Below, piece after piece: positions 14,470 to 24,237 of a DNA stretch of 64,000 nt (position 1 is its first letter; every line of letters begins with the position of its first letter). Source of the DNA: Mariprofundus sp. NF. GTDB taxonomy: Bacteria; Pseudomonadota; Zetaproteobacteria; Mariprofundales; Mariprofundaceae. The stretch spans positions 1 to 64,000 of the forward strand of contig NZ_VWNC01000009.1 of assembly GCF_013387455.1 (NCBI RefSeq), read 5' to 3'. The notes under the pieces were generated by a model that saw nothing but the letters and a program-made list of their open reading frames with translations, was not told the origin of the DNA and searched no databases. Both the position numbers and the translations under genes were made by a program.

Positions 14470-17400
14470 TTATTTGATATTAGCCTGAATAGATCGGTTA
14501 AGCTCATCGAAATCAAAAGGTTTATTCAGCACCAGAGCATGCTTCATCTCTATCCCTTTATCGAGCACGTGATCTTTGTCGTAACCGGTGACCAGAATGA
14601 CCGGCATAGCTTCATCCAGCAGGCGCACAGCCTTGAAGAGTTCAACACCACCCATCCGGGGCATGATCACATCAGTGATGATCAGATCGATGCGGTCCTG
14701 ATTCTCCTTGAAAAACTGCATGGCCACTTCACCATTTTCAGCTTCCAATACCCGATAGCCCATGCTTGATAACACCTCACTGGTTGTGTTTCTAACACTC
14801 TCCTCATCATCTACCAGCAGGATCGTTCTACCCGCCTCGATAGTCGTTATCTCATTTTTGTTGTCGCTCTCTGTTATCTGCTCCTCTTCAGTTAAGGGGA
14901 GATAGACACGGAATGTTGTTCCCTTACCAACCCTGCTGTCGATCTCTACTGCACCATGATGGGTCTGCACTGCACCGTAGAGCATGGCCAGTCCAAGGCC
15001 GGTTCCTTTACCAATCTCTTTGGTGGTAAAGAAGGGTTCGAACACCTTATCCATCAGTTCACCGGGAATGCCGTGGCCATTATCTTTAACGGTAATGCAT
15101 GCAAAATGAGATGCTTTCAATTCCGGATGCCTTGACTTGAAGGAACGCGTTGCTGCAAACGGTTCCAGAGAGCATCGAATCATCGGCTTTTCGACTTCAG
15201 TCAAGGCATCGACAGCATTATTCAACAGATTCATCAGTACCTGCTGCATTTGGGTGGCATCGCCTTTGATGTAGAGTTGCTGGCTGCATGTTCGGGTTTG
15301 GTGATCAATGTTTTCCGGGATCAGTGTTTTGGCCAGTTGATATCCATCATCCATGAATCCGTTGAGCGAAAAGAGACGCATTGCCACGTTATCTTTTCGG
15401 GCAAAGGTGAGAAGTTGTTGCACCATATCAGCAGCCCGTGCGCCGAGCTTTTCGATATTGGCCAGTTTATCAGCGGCCACAGGGTGATCCTGCATCTGCT
15501 TTGTCGCCAGATAGACGTTACCCTGAATGGCAGCCAGCATATTGTTGAAATCGTGGGCAATACCCCCGACCAGTGTGCCGATCGCCTCCATCTTCTGGGC
15601 CTGACGCAACTGCTCCTCCAGTTTTTTACGCTCGCTGATATCACGGATGACACTGAAAAAGACACGCTCACCATCAAGCTCAATAATGCGTGCATTGATC
15701 TCCACCGGCATGATGGAGCCATCTTTTCTGTAATGGGCTGTTTCGAAAGTAGCCATGCCATGTTTTATAATCTGTTCCAAACGCTCAGGAACCCTTGCAG
15801 CGAATTCCGGCGGATCCAGTTCGGTGAGCCTCATGCTCATCATCTCATCTTTTGTATAACCCAGCCGCTCATAAGCAGTCCTGTTGATATCGATAAAATC
15901 ACCCTGCATATCGATAATGAACAGGCCATCACTGGAGGAGTCAAACAGCATGCTGAAGCGCCTTTGACTCGTTTCCAGAAGCTGCTGCTGACGTCTGCTT
16001 TCGGTGATGTCTCGCCAGATACAGTAAAGCTGTTTTTTTCCACCAAATTCAATCTGAGCAAGGGTTATTTCAACAGGGAAGCTTTCACCATTTTTGCGCA
16101 GGTGCTCCCATTCGAAGCGATGTATGCCGTTGGCATGAGCGGCGGCCATCATGGCATTGGCTTTCTCAAACGATTCGCGACCGTCCGGCTGTAGCTCGGG
16201 CGAGAGCTTCGAGGGATGGATGGATGAGAGCTCCTCTATCGAATCGTATCCGAGAATATCGGCGGCAGCCTGATTACAGAGCGTGAACATGTTCTCTTCG
16301 TTGATGATCCAGCAGGGATCCGGTGAGTTATTAAACAGGCCCCTGAAGCGCGCCTCGCTCTCCTGGAGTGCCGCCTGTTTCTGTTTGCTGTCAGTGATGT
16401 CCCTGTCGAAAGCGACATTATAAGCCTTGTCTCCGAACTCCATATAGTTAGCGATCACTTCGATAGGGAAACGCTCACCATTTTTGCGCTGATGTTCTGT
16501 CTCAAGAGGTATAGATATGTTCTGTTTAAGATCTTGCCAATGCTCATCCCACACTGCCATCGGAAAGAGGGGATCGATATCCGGGATGCTCATCTGTAGC
16601 AGCTCTTGCTGCGTATAACCGAGCGTTTCACAACCCGTTTTATTGATGTAGCGGATACGGGCATCCGAATCCAGGTAGGTGATATTCAGCGGGGCATGGT
16701 CGAGAACAAACTTGGCCAGCTTCAGCTCCTCTTCCTGCTGTTTAGGCTGGGTGACATCCCTTATCGTGCCCTCAACACCCGTAACATTGCCCTGTTCATC
16801 ACGAAAATAGTGCGCATTGGTCGAAACCCAGATGATTTCACCATCCACTCTTCTGATTTGGGCCTCAAAGTTGTTTACAATGCCTCCGCCCTTACGAAGT
16901 GCATCAAGGAATTTTTCTCGCTGTTCGGGATGAACGTAGAAGTCGGCAATGGTTTTATTTAGCAAGTCACCACGCTGACAAGCCATTAACTTCTCTGCTG
17001 AAGGTGAAACCATAACCACGCGGCCCTCAATATCGGTGCAGTAATAGGCATCCTGGAGGCTATTGAAGATGTTTTTTAGAACCCTTTCTGAGTTTTTCAG
17101 TGCTGTCTGTTGCTCTTTTTCAGCAGTGATATCTTCATAGGCACCTAAAATGCCGATGATGTTTTTTTCGTGATCACGAAGGGGTACCTTAGAGGTGCGC
17201 AGCCAGATTGTTTGTCCGTCGGATGAGGTTAGTGGCTCTTCAAAGGCCAGTTTGGGTGTGCCGGATTCCATGACTTTAAGATCATCTGCACGAAAGGCTT
17301 CAGCCTGTTCATGCCAGGCCATATCGAAATCACTCTTACCGATTAACTCATCCGGCGATGTAAGCCCGGCATCCCTGGCCACCAAACTGTTGCATCCCAG

Positions 17401-17502
17401 AAACTTACCTTCGCGATCTTTCCAGAAGATACGAATCGGAACGCCTTCGACAATATCCTGTAGAAGATCATGCGAGGCGAGCTGGTTGATGATCTCTTTC
17501 AT
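14470..17502 (-). CDS. Hybrid sensor histidine kinase with five PAS domains
   Basis: This 1010-residue protein has no membrane segment, so it is a cytoplasmic sensor. It carries five PAS modules (about residues 10-125, 137-250, 262-378, 385-500, 510-625). The H-box GGIAHDFNN follows, then the ATPase motifs [21 protein letters not shown] and [11 protein letters not shown], and a C-terminal receiver with [17 protein letters not shown] and LNKPF. It should autophosphorylate on the H-box His and pass phosphate to its own receiver. No output gene is adjacent. The kinase-receiver core is closely related to the two other hybrid kinases in this window. Confidence 0.92.
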   Translation of the reverse strand: MKEIINQLASHDLLQDIVEGVPIRIFWKDREGKFLGCNSLVARDAGLTSPDELIGKSDFDMAWHEQAEAFRADDLKVMESGTPKLAFEEPLTSSDGQTIWLRTSKVPLRDHEKNIIGILGAYEDITAEKEQQTALKNSERVLKNIFNSLQDAYYCTDIEGRVVMVSPSAEKLMACQRGDLLNKTIADFYVHPEQREKFLDALRKGGGIVNNFEAQIRRVDGEIIWVSTNAHYFRDEQGNVTGVEGTIRDVTQPKQQEEELKLAKFVLDHAPLNITYLDSDARIRYINKTGCETLGYTQQELLQMSIPDIDPLFPMAVWDEHWQDLKQNISIPLETEHQRKNGERFPIEVIANYMEFGDKAYNVAFDRDITDSKQKQAALQESEARFRGLFNNSPDPCWIINEENMFTLCNQAAADILGYDSIEELSSIHPSKLSPELQPDGRESFEKANAMMAAAHANGIHRFEWEHLRKNGESFPVEITLAQIEFGGKKQLYCIWRDITESRRQQQLLETSQRRFSMLFDSSSDGLFIIDMQGDFIDINRTAYERLGYTKDEMMSMRLTELDPPEFAARVPERLEQIIKHGMATFETAHYRKDGSIMPVEINARIIELDGERVFFSVIRDISERKKLEEQLRQAQKMEAIGTLVGGIAHDFNNMLAAIQGNVYLATKQMQDHPVAADKLANIEKLGARAADMVQQLLTFARKDNVAMRLFSLNGFMDDGYQLAKTLIPENIDHQTRTCSQQLYIKGDATQMQQVLMNLLNNAVDALTEVEKPMIRCSLEPFAATRSFKSRHPELKASHFACITVKDNGHGIPGELMDKVFEPFFTTKEIGKGTGLGLAMLYGAVQTHHGAVEIDSRVGKGTTFRVYLPLTEEEQITESDNKNEITTIEAGRTILLVDDEESVRNTTSEVLSSMGYRVLEAENGEVAMQFFKENQDRIDLIITDVIMPRMGGVELFKAVRLLDEAMPVILVTGYDKDHVLDKGIEMKHALVLNKPFDFDELNRSIQANIK

Positions 17503-17581
17503 ACTTCCCCTTTAGCGAATGTGGTTTGAACTTGTGCTGTACAATGATGTGACTAGAGCAGGATTTGTGCCACTGTTGAGA

Positions 17582-17995
17582 TCAGTCGGGCGAGAGTAAT
17601 GCCATAGGGTTGGCAAAGGCAGCCATGAGGAAGAACATTTTCAGGCAGAGAAGCCCGATCAGAAAGGCGGATGCTGCCGAGAGTGTTAAGCCCGGAATAT
17701 CGATTTTATTGAAAATAACTCTTGGCAACAGGGATAAGCCGGCCAGAAAACCACCTATACCGGCAATCATGGCCACGGCAACAGGATGAAACTCCATCTC
17801 CATTACACCCTGATGAATACTGCCAAAGGTGAGCACTACATAGGCCAGCACCATCAGAAAGGGCAGGGTGATAACAACCGGTTCCCATAACTGCCAGCTG
17901 ATTTGACGTTCTCTGCCGACAATGATTGTCAGGCCGCTGATCACTGTTGCGGGGATAGCATAGGAGACGATGGTTAAAGCGGTTGGAGAGATCAT
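17582..17995 (-). CDS. Four-helix membrane protein, unknown function
   Basis: This 137-residue protein has four hydrophobic segments and is weakly conserved in appearance; no catalytic motif is seen. It lies 20 bases downstream of the Fur-like gene in the same direction, so the two may be co-transcribed. I cannot assign a function. Confidence 0.65.
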   Translation of the reverse strand: MISPTALTIVSYAIPATVISGLTIIVGRERQISWQLWEPVVITLPFLMVLAYVVLTFGSIHQGVMEMEFHPVAVAMIAGIGGFLAGLSLLPRVIFNKIDIPGLTLSAASAFLIGLLCLKMFFLMAAFANPMALLSPD

Positions 17996-18015
17996 GACTT
18001 GCTTGCTGATGCTGA

Positions 18016-18435
18016 TTATTCGGTTGAGCAGGTAGGGCAGAGACCTGTCCAGGTCAATGAATGGTGTTCAACATGCCACTGCTGCAGCGCTTTTGGGCGA
18101 ACTGTTTTTTTCTTTTCAGGCACATCTTCAATAACACCACATGCTCTACAGAGACCATGGTGGTGGGGGGTGATATTGCTATCGAAAATCGTCTTACCAT
18201 CGGCACAGAATCGACGCAAAAGACCGGACTCCTCGAAACTTGCCAGTGTGAGATAGACCGTGTTTTGAGATATGGATGGGAAGTCGGGTTTAAGCTGTTC
18301 ACAGAGTTGTTGGGCGGTTGTGTGACTTGGCTTTGTAAGTAACAGCTCGGCAATGGCCAGACGCTGCGGCGTTGCTTTCATGCCGTGCTCGCGCAGCAGC
18401 GATTGTCTGTCGGATGTGGAATGGCTCTCATTCAT
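18016..18435 (-). CDS. Fur-family regulator, PerR/Fur-like
   Basis: This 139-residue repressor has the Fur winged-helix region (KATPQRLAIAELLL, then SISQNTVYLTLASFEESGLLRR), a His-rich regulatory-metal region (ITPHHHGLC) and two structural Cys pairs, CRAC and CPTC. A gene of this type divergent from a peroxidase favours PerR-like peroxide sensing, though an iron-sensing Fur or Zur cannot be excluded. It is transcribed away from the cytochrome c peroxidase, with an inverted repeat in the shared gap. Confidence 0.88.
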   Translation of the reverse strand: MNESHSTSDRQSLLREHGMKATPQRLAIAELLLTKPSHTTAQQLCEQLKPDFPSISQNTVYLTLASFEESGLLRRFCADGKTIFDSNITPHHHGLCRACGVIEDVPEKKKTVRPKALQQWHVEHHSLTWTGLCPTCSTE

Positions 18436-18442
18436 AGTTAGG

Positions 18443-18465
18443 ATTATTTACTAACTAGTAATAAT
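18443..18465. promoter_or_regulatory. Inverted repeat between the Fur-like gene and cytochrome c peroxidase
   Basis: ATTATTTACTA (18443-18453) and TAGTAATAAT (18456-18465) are inverted arms of ten pairs with one bulged base. The AT-rich form resembles PerR/Fur boxes (TTATAAT-type). It lies 8 bases before the Fur-like start and about 70 bases before the peroxidase, so one bound regulator could control both. A TTGACA at 18465-18470 may be a -35 box, but a matching -10 is not clear. Confidence 0.5.
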
Positions 18466-18533
18466 TGACAACAAAAAGGTGAGTCGTAGGGTTTATAGAT
18501 ATCCATCATATTTACATTCAAAGGAGTTAAAAC

Positions 18534-19601
18534 GTGAGACAATCATCACTGATAACGACTGCACTGCTGGCCATGGTCTCTTTTGCAACAGTCGCTTGCT
18601 CGGATGCAACAGAGGAAAAAACTGCGGCAGTTACACCCGCTGCTGCAACGACTGCCCCGGTAGCAGCACCAGCCCTACCGACAGATATTCCCGAAGGTAT
18701 GGGAGTACTGCCGACGTCCGTTCCTGTACCGGCTGATAATCCGCAGACCGCAGAGAAAGTGGAGCTGGGTAAAAAACTCTATTTTGAACCTGCACTCTCC
18801 AAGAGCGGTAACTTCTCCTGTAACTCCTGCCATAACCTGGGCACGGGTGGTGTTGATAACCAGCAGTTCTCCATCGGTCATAAATGGCAGCGTGGCGGCC
18901 GTAATGCACCAACCGTGCTCAACGCTGCATTCTGGTCAGCACAGTTCTGGGATGGCCGTGCACCACTGCTGGAAGATCAGGCTAAAGGTCCACCACTGAA
19001 TCCGGTAGAGATGTCCAGCATGAGTGAAGCTACCGTTGTAGCCCGTCTGAATGAGGCTGGTTACGCACCGCTGTTTGAGTCGGTATTTGGTAAGGGCTCA
19101 CTGAATTATGATAATATGGCTAAAGCGATTGCAGCCTTTGAACGCACCCTGATTACTCCGGATGCACCGTTTGATCTCTATCTGCAGGGCAAGGGTGATA
19201 TAAGTGAAGCGGCCAAGCGCGGCATGCAGAAATCAGCTGAAGTCGGCTGTACCTCATGCCATTCCGGTCCACTGTTCACCAATAACAGCTTCCAGAAGTT
19301 TGCCTATGGAACCGATGCCGGTGTGAAGTCAGTCACCGGTAAGGATGAAGATGATCATCTCTTCCGTGTTCAGTCATGGCGCAATGTCGCACTGACTGCG
19401 CCATACTTCCATGATGGTGCGGTTAAAACACTCGACGAAGCAGTTCGTATCATGGCCAGAACTCAGCTGGATACCGAACTCTCTGATGCAGACAGTGCCG
19501 ACATCGTTGAGTTCCTGAAAACGCTGACTGGTAAACAGCCGGAGGTCACATTCCCTGTGCTGCCACGTCCGGCAGGCCATGCATTAAGTTGGAGTGACTG
19601 A
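18534..19601 (+). CDS. Di-haem cytochrome c peroxidase, lipoprotein
   Basis: This 355-residue protein has a lipobox-like signal (ATVACS), an Ala/Thr/Pro-rich linker (residues 28-55) and the di-haem peroxidase domain with haem motifs C96-N-S-C-H100 and C239-T-S-C-H243. It reduces hydrogen peroxide to water in the periplasm with electrons from a small c-type cytochrome. The start is GTG 18534, 8 bases after AAGGAG. The gene is monocistronic, with a strong terminator, and faces a Fur/PerR-like gene that probably controls it. Confidence 0.93.
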   Translation: MRQSSLITTALLAMVSFATVACSDATEEKTAAVTPAAATTAPVAAPALPTDIPEGMGVLPTSVPVPADNPQTAEKVELGKKLYFEPALSKSGNFSCNSCHNLGTGGVDNQQFSIGHKWQRGGRNAPTVLNAAFWSAQFWDGRAPLLEDQAKGPPLNPVEMSSMSEATVVARLNEAGYAPLFESVFGKGSLNYDNMAKAIAAFERTLITPDAPFDLYLQGKGDISEAAKRGMQKSAEVGCTSCHSGPLFTNNSFQKFAYGTDAGVKSVTGKDEDDHLFRVQSWRNVALTAPYFHDGAVKTLDEAVRIMARTQLDTELSDADSADIVEFLKTLTGKQPEVTFPVLPRPAGHALSWSD

Positions 19602-19632
19602 TTTTCTGACAGATATCAGATTTTAATCAAAA

Positions 19633-19658
19633 GGGCCTCTTCGGAGGCCCTTTTTTTT
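19633..19658 (+). terminator. Rho-independent terminator after cytochrome c peroxidase
   Basis: GGGCCTC and GAGGCCC arms with a TTCG tetraloop are followed by eight T. Confidence 0.92.
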
Positions 19659-19684
19659 GTTATGGACGAGATGAATTCAATGCC

Positions 19685-21244
19685 TCAGGGGGCATCAAGA
19701 AGCTCTTCACCGCGATATTGCAGTGCTTCGGCAACATGGGTGGCGTTGACCTCTTGTGAAGCTGTCAGATCGGCTATGGTGCGGGAAATCTTCAGGATAC
19801 GGTGATAGCTGCGGGCTGAGAGTGAGAAGTGGTTCATGGCCCGGTCAATCAGTCTGCTGCCTTGCTCATCAGGTTTGGCGTGAGTTTCAATCGCACTGGC
19901 GTCCATGCGCGCATTAACCTGGCCACTGCCCAGCCTTCTGTATTGAATATTCCGGGCACGCAGTACACGGGCGGCAACCGTTGCTGAGTCCTCACCAGAC
20001 TGCATTCGGCTCAACTCCTGATGTTCTACCGGTGGTACATGGATACGCAGATCAAAACGATCCAGCAGGGGGCCTGATATACGCCCCATGTATCGTCTGA
20101 CCTGAGAAGGGGAGCAGCGGCATGCTTTGGTCGGGTGACCAAGGTAGCCGCAGGGGCATGGGTTCATCGCGGCAATAAGCTGAAAATGGGCGGGGAATTC
20201 AACCGTGTCGGCTGCGCGGGCAATCGATACTGATCCATCTTCCAGCGGTTGCCGGAGTGTATCGAGCACAACCCGTTTATGCTCTGGCAGCTCATCGAGA
20301 AAGAGAATGCCGTAGTTGGCTTTGGAAATTTCTCCCGGTTTGGGATTGCTGCCACCGCCGATAATGGCGACATCTGAGGCTGAGTGGTGCGGCTGCCGAA
20401 GAGGCGGACGCCTGCTCATTGGCAGGCGCGAGTTATCTCCCGAAACACTGTAGATACGGGTAACCTCCAGTGACTGTTCCATGGTCAATGGAGGCAGAAT
20501 GCCAGGTAGTCGTTTGGCCAGCATGCTTTTGCCTACCCCCGGTGGCCCGCTCATCAGCAGGTGATGACCTCCGGCTGCGGCAATCTCCAGTGCCCTGCGC
20601 GCCTGTTGTTGGCCACGTATATCAGCCATGTCCGGATCCTTCTCCTTAGGTTCACTCGTCTCAGCTTGCAGTGTGGAGCATTGCAGCTGCAGTTTGCCTG
20701 AGATGTGTTCGGCAACAGCCAGCAGATGTTCGGCGGGATAAACAGTTAAACCTTCGACAGCAGCTGCCTCATGACAATTCTTCTTGGGCAGGATCACTGC
20801 GTTATACCCTTGTTTGCGAGCAAACAGAGCCAGCGAGAGGACACCATTTACCGGATTCAGGCGGCCATCCAGAGCCAGCTCACCAATCAGGAAAGGGATC
20901 TCCTGCGTTGGCGTTTCATTCTGTTTGCTTGCCAGCAGTGGCAGTTGTGGTTGTTCAAAGATCTGGCCTGAGGCTTTGAGCAGGGCGATAGCGATGGCGA
21001 GATCAAAATGGGAGCCATCCTTACGCCTGTCGGCAGGGGAGAGGTTGACCGTGATGCGACGAAGCGGAAATTCAAATCCAGAATTGACGACTGCCGAGCG
21101 AATGCGATCTCGGGCCTCACGAACTGCGCCTTCCGGAAGTCCGACGAGACTCCAGCTTGGTAGCCCGCGTGAAAGATCGACCTCAACATCGACAGCTTCG
21201 GCATCAAGTCCACGCAGGGACGCACTACATAATCTGGCCAGCAT
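19685..21244 (-). CDS. comM: YifB/ComM-family magnesium-chelatase-like AAA+ helicase
   Basis: This 519-residue protein starts with a Lon-protease-like domain (LARLCSASLRGLDAEAVDVEVDL, about 1-170), then an AAA+ core with Walker A SGPPGVGKSM, Walker B GILFLDELPE and arginine-finger region, and a C-terminal Mg-chelatase-type domain with a Cys-rich insert (CPCGYLG...CRC). ComM helps branch migration during natural transformation. ATG 21244 matches the family start; a GTG at 21277 would add 11 unrelated residues. Confidence 0.9.
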   Translation of the reverse strand: MLARLCSASLRGLDAEAVDVEVDLSRGLPSWSLVGLPEGAVREARDRIRSAVVNSGFEFPLRRITVNLSPADRRKDGSHFDLAIAIALLKASGQIFEQPQLPLLASKQNETPTQEIPFLIGELALDGRLNPVNGVLSLALFARKQGYNAVILPKKNCHEAAAVEGLTVYPAEHLLAVAEHISGKLQLQCSTLQAETSEPKEKDPDMADIRGQQQARRALEIAAAGGHHLLMSGPPGVGKSMLAKRLPGILPPLTMEQSLEVTRIYSVSGDNSRLPMSRRPPLRQPHHSASDVAIIGGGSNPKPGEISKANYGILFLDELPEHKRVVLDTLRQPLEDGSVSIARAADTVEFPAHFQLIAAMNPCPCGYLGHPTKACRCSPSQVRRYMGRISGPLLDRFDLRIHVPPVEHQELSRMQSGEDSATVAARVLRARNIQYRRLGSGQVNARMDASAIETHAKPDEQGSRLIDRAMNHFSLSARSYHRILKISRTIADLTASQEVNATHVAEALQYRGEELLDAP

Positions 21245-21376
21245 GTTTTTATTGTAGACCAAAAAAAGGTTTTTCACATGTTGTGAAAAATTAAGATGAC
21301 CCTGGTGCTATAGAGGCCTTAACTTGTAAAGTCAGCAGTGTTGCTATGAGCCACACAGATGAAATTGAAAGTCTGC

Positions 21377-21634
21377 TCAGTGACTCAGTTTTTTCAGTTG
21401 GGCTTCGAGTTCAGCTACTCTGGCTTCCAGGGTGCGTAACTCCTCTTTTGCCCTGTTCAGCATCGCTTCCTGTACCTGCATACGCTCATGGGTGACCACA
21501 TCAAATTGAGAGAGCGCATTTTCGACAACGCTGCGCACCTGAGCTTCAGCACCCTGTTTCAGACCGCCGAGCATGCGAATGCCACCGGCAATTTTTTCTG
21601 CAATATCATCCAGTGGAAGCTGATTGTCTGACAT
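21377..21634 (-). CDS. ubiK: UbiK/BMFP-family coiled-coil accessory factor
   Basis: This 85-residue protein has an N-terminal amphipathic helix (DDIAEKIAGGIRML) and a long C-terminal coiled coil (ERMQVQEAMLNRAKEELRTLEARVAEL), as in YqiC/UbiK. That family supports ubiquinone biosynthesis at the membrane. It follows the SH3 lipoprotein and ubiX on the same strand, which agrees with a link to quinone synthesis. The symbol rests on family features and context. Confidence 0.8.
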   Translation of the reverse strand: MSDNQLPLDDIAEKIAGGIRMLGGLKQGAEAQVRSVVENALSQFDVVTHERMQVQEAMLNRAKEELRTLEARVAELEAQLKKLSH

Positions 21635-21637
21635 GGG

Positions 21638-22273
21638 TTACTCCGATTGACTCATAATAGATTTTCTTTTCGATTTGCTACTGTTGCTATTAATAATGGT
21701 GCCTTTCAAATAAGCGCTTTTGCCAGAGGGGAGGTTGATCTTCAACCAATCTTTATTCTGGGTTTTAGTGACTTCCAGATTGGCTCCGGGTCGAAACCAG
21801 CCGACACGTGCTGAGCTGGTGGAGGGTTTGAGGCGCAGATTATTGTATTTCGAGGCGTTATAGCGGGCATTGTCAGGCAGTTTCTTCAGTTTTCCGCCGA
21901 TCATTTCAATAATGGCGTGTTCGACAGACTCTTCACGCGTCGAGCCTTTGACCTTTACATAGACTGTGGTGAGTTGAGATGTCTGTTTTCGCAATGTGAT
22001 CTCACCATCCAGACGTTCATTGCCAAAACCTACGCCGTAACCACCATCGGGCTGGATCTCAAGCACATCAATATCCAGCTTCAGTTCCCACAAGGATTGC
22101 TGCACGGCAGCCAGTGATCTGCGCATGCTGGCAGGAAAGCTTTTCTCTTCACCGACAAACTGGTTAGCCACCACTTCAAGAAGTGCACCTGGAATCGCCG
22201 AGACAGCAGAGACAGCAAGGCAGCCGGAGAGTGAGAACAGGCATAACAGAGCCGTGATCGTTACTCTGCTCAT
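21638..22273 (-). CDS. Lipoprotein with DUF3568-like and SH3 domains
   Basis: This 211-residue protein has a lipobox (LFSLSGC), a central alpha/beta region resembling DUF3568 lipoproteins (about 35-125; ERLDGEITLRKQTSQLTTVYVKV) and a bacterial SH3 domain (about 140-195; LRLKPSTSSARVGWFRPG, then DWLKINLPSG). ATG 22273 overlaps the ubiX stop by four bases (ATGA), so it is coupled to ubiX. The SH3 part suggests contact with peptidoglycan or a partner protein in the periplasm. Function unknown. Confidence 0.7.
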   Translation of the reverse strand: MSRVTITALLCLFSLSGCLAVSAVSAIPGALLEVVANQFVGEEKSFPASMRRSLAAVQQSLWELKLDIDVLEIQPDGGYGVGFGNERLDGEITLRKQTSQLTTVYVKVKGSTREESVEHAIIEMIGGKLKKLPDNARYNASKYNNLRLKPSTSSARVGWFRPGANLEVTKTQNKDWLKINLPSGKSAYLKGTIINSNSSKSKRKSIMSQSE

Positions 22274-22896
22274 TCGTTTACACCCCACTGTTTTGCGGTT
22301 GGGTTGGCAATGTTTAGATGATCGAGCAGGCGATCAACGAGGAAGTCGATCAGTTCATTGATTGATTGCGGGCGATTATAAAATGCAGGCATAGCCGGCA
22401 AAATATCCACACCCATGCGGGAAAGCTTGAGCATATTCTCAAGATGTATAGCCGAAAGCGGTGTTTCCCGGGGAACCAGAATCAGCTGCCTGCGCTCCTT
22501 GAGCATCACATCAGCAGCCCGTTCAATCAGGTTGTCGGAAATGCCATTGGCTATCCTTGCGAGTGTACCCATTGAGCAGGGCACAACAACCATGCGCCTG
22601 ATGCCTGCTGAGCCAGATGCTGTGGGAGAAAACCAGTCTTTCAGCGCATAACAGCGAAGCAGGGAGACGGAGATGTCGAGATGTCTGGCAAGTTCAACGG
22701 CGCTGTTCCCGGCATCACTGGAAAGCTCAAGATCAATCTCCTGTTTGAGTACGACCCGTGCTGCATCAGAGAGGAGAATATGCTGAACAATCCCTGCTTG
22801 AGCCAGTCGCTGAATCAGTCGCAGGCCATAGGCGGAACCGGATGCGCCGGTCAGGGCGACAATGACTGATTCCTCTGTTGTTTCTGAACTGCTCAT
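22270..22896 (-). CDS. ubiX: Flavin prenyltransferase UbiX
   Basis: This 208-residue flavoprotein has the UbiX pattern: ALTGASGSAYGLRLI at the N-terminus, a central VVPCSMGTLARIANGISDNLIERAADVMLKE and ETPLSAIHLENMLKLS. It prenylates FMN to make the cofactor of the decarboxylase UbiD in ubiquinone synthesis. Length is normal. It leads a small operon with the SH3 lipoprotein and the UbiK-like gene. Confidence 0.93.
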   Translation of the reverse strand: MSSSETTEESVIVALTGASGSAYGLRLIQRLAQAGIVQHILLSDAARVVLKQEIDLELSSDAGNSAVELARHLDISVSLLRCYALKDWFSPTASGSAGIRRMVVVPCSMGTLARIANGISDNLIERAADVMLKERRQLILVPRETPLSAIHLENMLKLSRMGVDILPAMPAFYNRPQSINELIDFLVDRLLDHLNIANPTAKQWGVNE

Positions 22897-23029
22897 CTCG
22901 CCTGCTCTCTCCTGAATTTTCCGACGTCTGAAACTGTAAAAGATATTCTCATAAGGGCAATGCCCGGTTTATCTGTAGCATTAGCCGAAAAAGGGTTCTC
23001 TTCTCAGTTTTTCCGACTGGAGTGCCGAA

Positions 23030-23761
23030 TCACATCGAAAAGCTTTCGCCAAGGTAGAGACGACGGGCATCGGGATGGGCAATGATCTCATCAGAAGTGC
23101 CATGAACGATAATTTCGCCTGCGCTCATCAGGTATGCCCGGTCACATATGGAGAGTGTATCGCGAACATTATGATCGGTAATCAGCACGCCGATGCCCTT
23201 GCTTTTGAGCTCGGCAATGATGGCCTGAATATCTTCAACGGCAATCGGGTCAACACCGGCAAAGGGCTCATCCAGAAGAAGAAAACGGGGTTTGGTCACC
23301 AGTGCCCGGGCAATTTCGGTGCGGCGACGTTGTCCACCGGAGAGGGTGTAGGCTTTCTGATCCTTTACCCCCTCAATACCGAGATCAATGAGCAGATGTT
23401 CCAGCTCTTCAGCAACTTGGATATCAGGCATATTCAGCGTTTCAAAGATGGCCAGCAGGTTTTCAGCCACAGTGAGTTTGCGGAAGATGCTCGCCTCCTG
23501 AGGCAGGTAACCGATGCCACTGCGCGCTCTTAAATGCATCGGTTGCCGGGTGATATCGAGATCATCGAGTGAAACCTGTCCACTATCGGCGGTAATCAGG
23601 CCGCAAACCATGTAAAAACTGGTTGTTTTTCCCGCCCCGTTGGGGCCAAGGAGTCCGATACACTCACCGGAGAAGAGATCAATATCGACTTCAGAGACCA
23701 CCTGTTTTTTACGGTAACTCTTGCACAGGCCACGGGCCGAGAGGTGATGTACGGTGCTCAT
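23030..23761 (-). CDS. lptB: LPS export ABC transporter ATPase LptB
   Basis: This 243-residue ATPase has Walker A GPNGAGKTT, Q-loop LPQEAS, signature LSGGQRRR, Walker B FLLLDEPFAGVDP and switch histidine in ITDHNVRDT, all typical of LptB. With LptF/LptG (not in this window) it pulls LPS from the inner membrane. Its start overlaps the lptA stop by ATGA. In many proteobacteria rpoN follows lptB; here ubiX follows after a gap of 133 bases. Confidence 0.95.
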   Translation of the reverse strand: MSTVHHLSARGLCKSYRKKQVVSEVDIDLFSGECIGLLGPNGAGKTTSFYMVCGLITADSGQVSLDDLDITRQPMHLRARSGIGYLPQEASIFRKLTVAENLLAIFETLNMPDIQVAEELEHLLIDLGIEGVKDQKAYTLSGGQRRRTEIARALVTKPRFLLLDEPFAGVDPIAVEDIQAIIAELKSKGIGVLITDHNVRDTLSICDRAYLMSAGEIIVHGTSDEIIAHPDARRLYLGESFSM

Positions 23762-24237
23762 TTTGTCACACCCGGTATGGGCAGGGTGGGTTTTTCTGAC
23801 TCATCTGCATCGATGGTCATATGTGTTCTTCCGCCTTTAACCGGCTGAACTGAGGTCTCTTCTCTGTTCATATTATGAGTGATGGTTTCACCTTCAATGC
23901 GACCTCCTGGCTGCTCCAGTACGGCGTTTCCAATCAGTGTGAGGATATTATTTTTTTGATCCAGGATCGCTTTATCAGATCTGCCAGTAATCTTTTTCTG
24001 GCTCAGGCGGATATGGCCGGTTGCTACGGCATGGTCCAGTTGGTTATCTTTATAGTAGGCGACAAGTTTGTCGCAATAAAGTTCGAAATCATCCCGTTTC
24101 AGGTGAACTCTGTTAATGAACTCCGCGCGTTCGGTTTTGTGCATAAAAACCATCTTGTCGGATTCGATCTCTACCGGCCCAGCCCAAAGCGGTGTCGATA
24201 CCAAAAATAAAGCTGCAACTACCAGAATTCGGATCAC
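23758..24237 (-). CDS. lptA: LPS transport periplasmic protein LptA
   Basis: This 159-residue protein has a signal peptide (LVVAALFLVSTPLWA) and one OstA-like jelly-roll domain (IESDKMVFMHKTERAEFINRV...) that forms the periplasmic LPS bridge. The start is GTG 24237, overlapping the lptC stop by one base (TAGTG). Length is slightly below E. coli LptA (185). Confidence 0.92.
   Translation of the reverse strand: MIRILVVAALFLVSTPLWAGPVEIESDKMVFMHKTERAEFINRVHLKRDDFELYCDKLVAYYKDNQLDHAVATGHIRLSQKKITGRSDKAILDQKNNILTLIGNAVLEQPGGRIEGETITHNMNREETSVQPVKGGRTHMTIDADESEKPTLPIPGVTK

Noticed and set aside
15250-16194. A 314-codon ORF on the plus strand
   Set aside because: It lies wholly opposite the five-PAS hybrid kinase, has no ribosome site or known motif, and is a by-product of that gene's codon bias.
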